Source: Chloroflexota bacterium
GTDB taxonomy: Bacteria > Chloroflexota > Ktedonobacteria > Ktedonobacterales > Ktedonobacteraceae
Assembly: GCA_005879655.1 (NCBI GenBank)
Contig: VBJK01000137.1
Coordinates: 3,067-16,906, forward strand
Direction of reading: 5' to 3'
Length of the DNA: 13,840 nt
The position numbers and the translations under genes were made by a program. The stretch's first letter is position 1. The number at the start of each line of letters is the position of its first letter. A model generated the notes under the pieces. That model searched no databases and was not told the origin of the DNA. It saw only the letters and a list, made by a program, of their open reading frames with translations. Positions 1 to 5,859 of this stretch are shown in pieces.

Positions 1-137
1 GACTGAATAGGTCTGAAAGCCATCCCTTGCTGAATTACTGGTCGCCGCCCCTGACCAGGATTCACCTGCTGTATCAGATTTTGACCAGTAATGCCCGTGG
101 GCGGAACTTGAATCCTCCTACCATTTATGATTGCCAT
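1..137 (-). CDS. Small protein of unknown function, C-terminus beyond window
   Basis: An open minus-strand frame starts with ATG at 137 and runs off the left edge, giving 45 codons with no stop. A strong Shine-Dalgarno (GAAGGAGG) lies 8 nt before the ATG and supports this start. The protein begins MAIINGRRIQVPPTGITG and continues with a Gln-, Pro- and Arg-rich stretch; no membrane segment or signal peptide is visible. It starts 35 nt after the stop of the NYN-domain gene on the same strand, so the two are probably co-transcribed. The INGR...V-P...TG pattern faintly recalls the start of bacterial multiubiquitin/ubiquitin-like domains, but too little is present to assign a family. The function is unknown. 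Confidence 0.6.
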   Translation of the reverse strand, partial: MAIINGRRIQVPPTGITGQNLIQQVNPGQGRRPVIQQGMAFRPIQ

Positions 138-172
138 TAGTCAATCCTCCTTCTAGCTCATTGGCGATCAGC

Positions 173-859
173 TTACAAATGCAACTCATCTATATGGTCA
201 GAGAGATGATGTAGCTCATCCATATGATCAGAGACAGGTGCACCTATCTCACTATCCTCTTGATCTCTGGTCAACGGCACATCATCCTCATTGAGATCGT
301 GCTCTTGTGATTGGATGAGATCCTGGTACAGTTCTTCCACATTGGCCTCACCCTGATCACTGCTTTGAGCAGCTAGATAGCCTTCATAGTACACAGCTAA
401 GTCTATAAAACCCGAACTCTTGAGCAGAATGTTTGCCCCGGCTGTCTCTGTAAAAGCTGCTACCTCGACACGAACACCGGATTTCCTGACTTCGCGGATA
501 AGTGGGATAAAATCAGAGTCACCAGTCGCCAACACAATAATGTCAGGTTTTACCTGATAGATGACCTTCAAGATATCCATGGTCATTTCAACATCAAAAT
601 TACATTTGTACGTCGCGCCAGCAATAGTACCCTTCTTGGTATTGACAATATAGCCCGCACGCCATAGCTCCTCTATATCCCCATCCGACCGATGTTCGTT
701 CCTTGGATCTATGGGGACATAGCAATGAGCATCGATGAGAAAGCGATGCTCACCGACATATTGGAGCAAGTCGCCATAGTCCAGGCGATATCTTTTCTCC
801 CCGGCAGCTCTGTTGATGTTTGCATAGTCCAGGAAGAAGACAACTTTTTCTTTTTCCAT
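173..859 (-). CDS. NYN domain (LabA/DUF88-type, PIN-like) protein
   Basis: A 228-residue soluble protein of the NYN family, a PIN-like fold whose members are metal-dependent ribonucleases or RNA-processing factors. The N-terminus (FFLDYANINRAA) supplies the first acidic residue (D11) and N14. The middle (KCNFDVEMTMDIL) supplies D89 and D95. The segment IIVLATGDSDFIPLIREVRKSG (residues 107-128) is the typical LabA signature with D114 and D116. Residues 165-228 are an acidic tail ending in two near-identical ten-residue units (SDHMDELHH, SDHIDELH). The ATG at 859 is chosen because TAGGAGA lies 8 nt upstream and the conserved domain begins at once; the frame stays open to 1036 but that part crosses an inverted-repeat element. 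It leads a probable operon with the small gene at 1-137. The substrate is unknown. Confidence 0.85.
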   Translation of the reverse strand: MEKEKVVFFLDYANINRAAGEKRYRLDYGDLLQYVGEHRFLIDAHCYVPIDPRNEHRSDGDIEELWRAGYIVNTKKGTIAGATYKCNFDVEMTMDILKVIYQVKPDIIVLATGDSDFIPLIREVRKSGVRVEVAAFTETAGANILLKSSGFIDLAVYYEGYLAAQSSDQGEANVEELYQDLIQSQEHDLNEDDVPLTRDQEDSEIGAPVSDHMDELHHLSDHIDELHL

Positions 860-901
860 AATAAGTTCTCCTACTTTGAATTGATGAATTTCCATTACCA
901 T

Positions 902-1027
902 ATTATCCGTAGTTGCGTAATTCATTGCGCTGCGCTTCCCTACCAAAAACCTGTAGACGCACAATGTATAGCACCGTTTTTCTTTTCTTGTACCCCTGGC
1001 GCAATGAATTGCGCAACTACGGATAAT
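902..1027. repeat. 126-bp inverted-repeat (MITE/REP-like) element
   Basis: Two 29-nt arms (902-930 and 999-1027) are inverted copies with a single mismatch (T at 918 against C in the other arm). They enclose a 68-nt loop. Each arm also holds a short palindrome, GCGCAATGAATTGCGC in the right arm. No transposase and no obvious flanking target duplication are visible, so a non-autonomous mobile element or a chromosomal hairpin repeat is the likely identity. It fills much of the 329-nt spacer between the divergent NYN and XRE genes and so sits in their shared promoter region. The rest of that spacer (1028-1188) contains only a weak extended -10 candidate (TGATAGAAT, 1119-1127) for the XRE gene, with no convincing -35. 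Confidence 0.75.
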
Positions 1028-1188
1028 CTCCTCCATGAAAAAAATGGTGTGTACTCCGTCCGACCTGACTTGTTAATGACACCAGACGAACAAAGTCAGC
1101 ACAAAGGAACTAGCACTGTGATAGAATCATCATACAAGAGACAAACAGGAAGATTTGTTTAATTTCGTGCTCAATTTTGAGGTGAGCG

Positions 1189-2394
1189 ATGGGTATTTTA
1201 GAGCGTATTCATGAAGCCCAGCTTCATAGGGAAGTTTACATTGCCACGCTGAAGAGCCTATTACAAGAAAAGGCGAGCAAGCGCCAACTAGCTGAACAAA
1301 TAGGAATAACTCAACAGTACCTGAGTTATCTCCTCAATGCTCAGACCGACGATCCGTATAGCTTCCGCATTCCGAGTCCCAAAGTTGCCGAGAAAATTGC
1401 CAATGCATTGCCACTTGAGTCTGAACAACGAGAACATCTGCTGAAACACATGTATTTAGCGCGCGATGGCACATCACAGATCACGAGTACCCTTCGTTCA
1501 GAACTGTTAGCTCATCCGCTAGAGGATGTCCTCAAAGAGTTGAGAGACGCCCACCAGGAAGCCAATTTTGCTACAGACCCGCAAATAGCCAGGATCAAAT
1601 ATCTAGTCATACGTGATACTTGTAAAATGTTGCTCGAACATGCCGTCCTTTACACCTACCCCCTGAATACCGTAGAGGTATGTCTGCTGCTACATGATGC
1701 GCAATGTATTCTCAACCGGACGGCAGATGCACTCTATCATGCAAAGCTTGCTCGTGCTGTCATAGACAGCCTATCCTACAATAAAGCTGATGATAAAGAA
1801 CGCCTTTGCTCCTATCAAATACAGATATTACGTGCTGAAGCCAGAGCATATTGCGATCTACGCTTGTACCGAGAGGCATACGAGACGTGTCTTCAAGCAG
1901 AAACGTCCGATGCGATGCGTTATCAAGCCGAAGATTGCAGACCCCAACTCTATCGAGATAAGCTGCAAGCGCTGTGCCGGAAGTCACGCTTTGCACTCAG
2001 TGAAGCGGAGGGATTAGTGGCAAGGGTGAGGACCATTTGCGATGGAGCCAACAATGAGCTGGCACCTCGTTGGCTTTTCATGGCAGACCAATATCTAGCG
2101 AGGGCATATTTAAACCATTATAATTTGAAAAAAGCAAAAAGACTATTGAGTGCAATATTGACGCAAATGGATGCTATTCCTCACCTGGGTCCGTTGCATC
2201 AAACCATGTTCCTCAAAACCTATGCCAGGTTTCGCTGGCTGGAAGGCGACTCTGCGGAGTGGGAATACTTTCTCAGGTGTGCCCTTACTTCGGCTATGGA
2301 TGCAGGGCTTACACATCAGATAAGCGATATCAAGCAAACTTATGGGCTTACAATCGCCCCTCTGCTCCAAGAGCTAGAAGCTACGAAACGCTAA
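1189..2394 (+). CDS. XRE-family HTH regulator with TPR-like C-terminal region
   Basis: A 401-residue cytoplasmic protein. Residues 18-80 form a lambda-repressor-like (XRE) DNA-binding domain: QLAEQIGI (33-40) and TQQYLSYLLN (41-50) are the helix-turn-helix pair, followed by a helix resembling PSPKVAEKIANAL. From about residue 110 to the end the protein is all-helical with repeated Ala/Leu/Tyr-rich pairs such as DALYHAKLARAVIDS, AYCDLRLYREAYETCLQAE and YLARAYLNHYNLKKAKRLL, consistent with TPR-like repeats that bind a peptide or partner protein. The start follows GAGGTGAGCG. This layout resembles PlcR/Rgg-type and other helical-tail regulators, but no ligand can be named. It is divergent from the NYN gene and convergent with the dehydrogenase; its targets are unknown. 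Confidence 0.82.
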   Translation: MGILERIHEAQLHREVYIATLKSLLQEKASKRQLAEQIGITQQYLSYLLNAQTDDPYSFRIPSPKVAEKIANALPLESEQREHLLKHMYLARDGTSQITSTLRSELLAHPLEDVLKELRDAHQEANFATDPQIARIKYLVIRDTCKMLLEHAVLYTYPLNTVEVCLLLHDAQCILNRTADALYHAKLARAVIDSLSYNKADDKERLCSYQIQILRAEARAYCDLRLYREAYETCLQAETSDAMRYQAEDCRPQLYRDKLQALCRKSRFALSEAEGLVARVRTICDGANNELAPRWLFMADQYLARAYLNHYNLKKAKRLLSAILTQMDAIPHLGPLHQTMFLKTYARFRWLEGDSAEWEYFLRCALTSAMDAGLTHQISDIKQTYGLTIAPLLQELEATKR

Positions 2395-2425
2395 TGCATG
2401 GTTCAGCCATTATTTCGTCGAGGGT

Positions 2426-2471
2426 GTGGAGAAGATGGAGGAAGATACATCATCTTTTCCATCTTCTCCAC
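2426..2471. terminator. Bidirectional hairpin between convergent genes
   Basis: A 14-bp perfect stem (2426-2439 with 2458-2471, GTGGAGAAGATGGA) continues inward with further pairs around AGAT/ATCT. It lies between the stop of the XRE gene (2394) and the stop of the convergent dehydrogenase (2481). There is no clear T-run on either side, so it is a candidate structured terminator or mRNA 3'-end stabiliser rather than a classical intrinsic terminator. Confidence 0.45.
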
Positions 2472-2480
2472 TCTCCAACG

Positions 2481-3713
2481 CTACTGAACGAGTATGAGTA
2501 ATTTACAGTGTCTATCGCGTAATTCAAGCCCATGAAGGATCTGGATGAGCGCTGGCGAGCCATCTTCTGTGGTCCAATCGACCCCTCCAGGCAGGCGCGA
2601 TGCAAGACACGAGCTTGTCCAGCCAGAGACAACACCTGTGATAGCTCGATCTAAGACATCTGCATGCCTTGCCACAGTTTCTATGGCAGTGGGCATCATG
2701 GTTTCAAAGTACCCACTATGTCCCATGTAGAGAAGAGACCTTTCTACCGTTAGGGCCTGGCTGGTTGTCAGCAGCCCTTTTGCAGTACGGTGCACCCGTT
2801 CATAGGAAAATGTATCGTCCACATCAGTTGCCCTGCGTTCAGGAGTATTCAGGCCAGAAAAGAGATAGATAATGCCGTTATCTCTAACAAGCGTCTCTCC
2901 CATTCTGATGGCTTGAGCACTTGAAGCAGTAATCATCACGAGATCGAACTCATTGATTGAACTTTCTGGATCGAGAATGTGCACACGCTGCCCCAGGCAC
3001 CAGCGTGCCAGTGAGCTTCGTCTCGGCTGTGTATCCATCAGCCAGACTGTAAAACCCTGATCGAGCAGGGCAAGACTGTGGAGAATACCAATGGGACCGC
3101 AACCGATGACCAGGGCACGACCAGACGGGAAATCTGACAAGCGAAATGTTTGATGACGCATCTCAATCAATCTATACGCTGAAAGCACGCACGACATGGG
3201 TTCAACGAGAGCAAAGACAGCTTCCCCCAGCCCCGGAGCAAGTTTTCTGGCCAGCTCGATAGACGCTTGCGGCACCCTGATCAGATTGCTGGCCGGTACT
3301 TCGATGAAGTCAGCGAAACACCCATCTGTATCCCAGCCCATATGCGATGTATGACCATTTCCGATACACGTTGGATTGACTTCAGTAGCCTGGCAAACGC
3401 GTTCTGAGAGGCTGGTAAGTGGAAGATGCATATGAGGCAGGATCGTCACATAGTCTCCCGGCTGGAAGTGCGTAACTTTGCGGCCAGCAGTTATGACTCG
3501 ACCGAAGCCCTCATGCCCTGGAATAATGTAGCGACCTTGCGGCTCTGAAATACTCTTGTTGCCGGTAATAGCTCTGACATCGGCTGCACATATGCCGCAT
3601 GAGATCATTTTTACCAGCACATTCCCTGGTCGGGGACGGGATCTCTTCCCGCTTTGGCGCGTGACCTGCACCTTTCCAAGATGCCATTGCACTTCAAACC
3701 AATCTTGTTCCAT
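2481..3713 (-). CDS. Zinc-type medium-chain alcohol/polyol dehydrogenase
   Basis: A 410-residue medium-chain dehydrogenase/reductase (threonine/sorbitol-dehydrogenase-like) that would oxidise an alcohol, or reduce a carbonyl, with NAD(P). The GroES-like N-terminal part holds the catalytic zinc site: C39 (SCGICAAD), H67-E68 (PGHEGFG) and probably E171 (EPMSCVLSA). The Rossmann motif GCGPIG is at 204-209, and the acidic D227 after the second strand (VWLMDTQPRR) favours NAD. The structural-zinc lobe normally has four close Cys; only C107 and C116 are visible, so that site is probably lost. It is longer than the usual 340-360 residues. AAGGAG lies 10 nt before the ATG. It is transcribed away from the broken peptidase gene. 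A role in tailoring for the PKS cluster is possible but not shown; the substrate is unknown. Confidence 0.8.
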   Translation of the reverse strand: MEQDWFEVQWHLGKVQVTRQSGKRSRPRPGNVLVKMISCGICAADVRAITGNKSISEPQGRYIIPGHEGFGRVITAGRKVTHFQPGDYVTILPHMHLPLTSLSERVCQATEVNPTCIGNGHTSHMGWDTDGCFADFIEVPASNLIRVPQASIELARKLAPGLGEAVFALVEPMSCVLSAYRLIEMRHQTFRLSDFPSGRALVIGCGPIGILHSLALLDQGFTVWLMDTQPRRSSLARWCLGQRVHILDPESSINEFDLVMITASSAQAIRMGETLVRDNGIIYLFSGLNTPERRATDVDDTFSYERVHRTAKGLLTTSQALTVERSLLYMGHSGYFETMMPTAIETVARHADVLDRAITGVVSGWTSSCLASRLPGGVDWTTEDGSPALIQILHGLELRDRHCKLLILVQ

Positions 3714-4112
3714 ATTATTTCTTCTCCTTTTTGATGGACTTTATTGTTCTATCTCTCTATTTGAGAGAGTATCATGGAGAAGACCAAAAATCTTCCTCAA
3801 CGCGTTGAGGGGTCTTTGCATACAGAGGTCATTGTTGATTCGATGCTATTGATCACCACAATTATGCTATACTGGGAAAAAATGAGGGAGGTAACTCTCG
3901 TATTTGGAGAGCAATCAGCAAGAGAACAAGAGTCAGGAATACTATCAGCTTTTCCAGCACTGGCGGCATACCATTGGCTATTGCTATCAACGCCGCTTTC
4001 TTGAAGCACATCCGGTTCCTTCAGTCGAATAAGGGCTGCTGGACAGGTGATCCCCCTTTAACAAAACCCCACGAAGCTCATGACCAGAGGGCCTCTCAAC
4101 ACAGTGCGTTAG
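3714..4112. other. Intergenic region, no convincing gene
   Basis: This spacer lies between the dehydrogenase start (3713, minus) and the open frame of the broken peptidase gene (from 4113, plus). It contains the dehydrogenase Shine-Dalgarno, a small TCTCTC/GAGAGA hairpin at 3752-3768, a 16-bp palindrome at 3795-3810, and a plus-strand extended -10 (TGCTATACT, 3865-3873) lacking a good -35. Short plus-strand frames here (for example ATG at 3881 to the stop at 4004) have no recognisable product. Part of it may be the decayed 5' end of the peptidase gene. Confidence 0.5.
3795..3810. promoter_or_regulatory. 16-bp perfect palindrome, candidate operator
   Basis: CCTCAACGCGTTGAGG is a perfect palindrome 82 nt upstream of the dehydrogenase ATG. 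Short outer inverted pieces flank it unevenly: AGACC at 3781-3785 and GGTCT at 3811-3815. Its size and symmetry suit a dimeric repressor site for the minus-strand dehydrogenase. No promoter elements could be placed firmly around it, so this is a candidate only. Confidence 0.4.
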
Positions 4113-4172
4113 CGTAGCCAGGAACACAGCCCAGAAGCGAAAAATGGGCATTGCTACACACCACAGTATCAG

Positions 4173-4874
4173 TTGGATTGGCGCTGGATCGGGCGCTTTC
4201 GCAAACTCAGTGCGAATAGTACTACTTGGTGGCTAACTTGGGCAGGTCCGTTTACGGAAGAAGAACAGCGTGAATGGGATCATCTTTTTGGGCTTCCATT
4301 CGACGAAGGGATCAGGGAGCAGTTAGGGCGATTGATGAAGACCTCTCGTGAACGTGAACTCAATGCTGCACTTAGCGAACAACGCCAACCACGATTGTAC
4401 TATCCTGCAATACCCATCGAAAGAGTTCGTAGCGAAATCAATGACCTGCTACAATTAGCAGAGGATATCCGCACACTCGAACCCGATGTCATTGTTCGCC
4501 GCCTCTACTTGGGAGCCATCGAGGAAGATGTAGACTATCTGCGCCTGATCGAAGCAACCTATGAAAGGAAAACTAAGTGCTTCTGGCAATACAATCAGCG
4601 TGTCTTTCCTTTGCCTAGCAGTGAAGATATGCATGATGCCCTCACTCATATCAAAGCATTGCTTCGCCGAGGATTTACCCAATCTTCGACGAGGGAAATT
4701 CGTCTACAACTTCAGGAAATCATCTCTAGTCGCTTTCATCTCGCCTCCGATGTTGAACAGGTCGGAACAGCAACTGGATCAACTCCGTTGACAGCACCGA
4801 GCTGTGCAAGCCAGACGCAAGCAGAGCCAGAACGAACGGAAAATCGCTGCGCGGATAGCCAAGCGCTTTTTTGA
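4173..4874 (+). pseudogene. N-terminal part of broken DUF1704/QEGLA-type metallopeptidase
   Basis: This reading frame carries what looks like the N-terminal helical region of a DUF1704 (QEGLA-type, tyrosine-carboxypeptidase-like) protein: WWLTWAGPF, EQRQPRLYYPAIPIERV, an acidic helix with IVRRLYLGAIEEDVDYLRLIEATYE, then GFTQSSTREIRLQLQEII. From about 4750 it loses family character and becomes Ser/Thr/Gln-rich low-complexity sequence up to the stop at 4872-4874. The peptidase domain resumes in the +1 frame (4804-5547). The only start codon at the 5' end is TTG (4173) with no Shine-Dalgarno. The frame is open from 4113, with plausible protein (NGHCYTPQYQLDWRW) upstream of any start, so the 5' end also seems damaged. 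The family link rests on pattern memory. Confidence 0.6.
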
Positions 4875-5547
4875 GGCTGTATTGTCTGATTGTGGCTATG
4901 ATGGATGGCAAGTGGTGATTGACCCAAGTGCGACTAGCCCCCGCGTCACGCAAGGAGCGCGGCAGATCTTTCTGCCAGAACAATCTTTCACGCTTGAAGA
5001 GATCAAACACCTTCTGGCTCACGAACTTGCAGGCCACGCCGCCCGTAGCCTAGCGGGGGAACATTCATCTTTGGGCTTGCTTGGCATTCATACCAGCAAC
5101 TATCTGCTAACCGAGAAGGGACTAGCACTCTATTACGAACACCAGGGAAAACAACAGAATGGGCACAAGGTGGTTGGTGAGGGCATACAATGGATGACAT
5201 TTGCGGTAGGATTGGCTAGTGGAGTGATAACCCCTCCACAAACCTTTCTCTCTGTGGCCACTTTCTTTGAGCTACTGACTCTTCTTCACAGTCATCTCAA
5301 CTACCTAGATGTGGAGAGGCAGAAAGCTCAGACATACGCACGTACATATGCACTCTCGCTCTGTCTGCGTACTTATCGTGGCGTCCCCGATTTGGAGCAG
5401 GCAGGAGTCTGTTACCTTCAGGATGCTGTGTATCTGCGTGGTCTCCGTCTCATTGAACAAGCCGTAGCCGAAGATCAGACCGTGCTTGAGCGCTTGGCTG
5501 TAGGGATGTGCTCCTTACATATTCTCTACTACTCACTTCCAGTCTAG
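4804..5547 (+). pseudogene. Peptidase-domain part of broken DUF1704/QEGLA-type metallopeptidase
   Basis: A 247-codon frame from GTG 4804 that overlaps the upstream half by 71 nt. It holds the catalytic features of the DUF1704/MATCAP-like family: HELAGH (H73, E74, H78; the HExxxH zinc motif), TEKGLALYYE (the 'EGLA' box with E104 as likely third ligand) and, near the end, LRTYRGVPDLEQAGVCYLQDAVYLRGL. The family hydrolyses C-terminal residues of proteins in eukaryotes; the bacterial substrate is not established. In the same frame upstream, SEQQLDQLR precedes a TGA (4789-4791) and then QHRAVQ leads straight into this frame, so the intact ancestor seems to have had a frameshift near 4750-4762 and a stop at 4789 introduced. 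Translation from the GTG would give an incomplete protein; there is no good Shine-Dalgarno. Confidence 0.62.
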
Positions 5548-5604
5548 AGCTAGACGGCCCTGACAACAAGAGACAAGGACTTCTTCCAACCAGAGCTAGA
5601 CGGC
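5546..5604. repeat. Short direct repeat after the broken peptidase gene
   Basis: AGAGCTAGACGGC occurs at 5546-5558 and 5592-5604, 46 nt apart, within a longer imperfect match that begins CTTCCA in both copies. The first copy overlaps the TAG stop of the peptidase frame. It may mark a small duplication at the gene's damaged 3' end. Confidence 0.4.
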
Positions 5605-5738
5605 TTGGACGATACGGTCAACTCCTCTTTCCTCCATTGCTGCTGTTTTTATGAAAATGTTCATCTATTGCTTTATGTTCATGAGTAGTTATGAAAAATA
5701 ATGAATTGGCGTAGACTGATGAAAACAACTTATATATA

Positions 5739-5767
5739 TTGAATTTCACAAAAATCTATGTTATCAT
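5739..5767 (+). promoter_or_regulatory. Candidate sigma70-type promoter of the exporter gene
   Basis: TTGAAT (5739-5744) and TATCAT (5762-5767) are separated by 17 nt in an AT-rich stretch, about 95 nt before the exporter ATG at 5860. Upstream (5651-5725) lie several ATGAA/TTCAT boxes, including ATGTTCAT at 5657 and 5675, that could be regulator sites. The remainder of the 312-nt spacer 5548-5859 shows a direct repeat and the strong Shine-Dalgarno (AAGGAGG) but no further gene. Confidence 0.5.
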
Positions 5768-5859
5768 TCTAATGGGATTATTTGCTCTACAATAGGTAGG
5801 CAAACGCTAATCTGAGGCCGTCTGAGAAATAGTCAGAAATTGCCATAAGGAGGTCACTG

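Noticed and set aside
860..1036. Extension of the NYN reading frame upstream to an ATG at 1036
   Set aside because: The extra 59 residues are translated from the inverted-repeat element, have no domain character, and the ATG at 859 has a strong ribosome site directly before the conserved domain.
692..1162. Plus-strand frame of 156 codons
   Set aside because: It overlaps the NYN gene antisense and crosses the inverted repeat; no ribosome site and no family pattern.
3774..4004. Plus-strand frame of 76 codons in the dehydrogenase-peptidase spacer
   Set aside because: No recognisable product and it runs through the palindrome; a short ATG start at 3881 has some purine-rich upstream sequence but nothing decisive.
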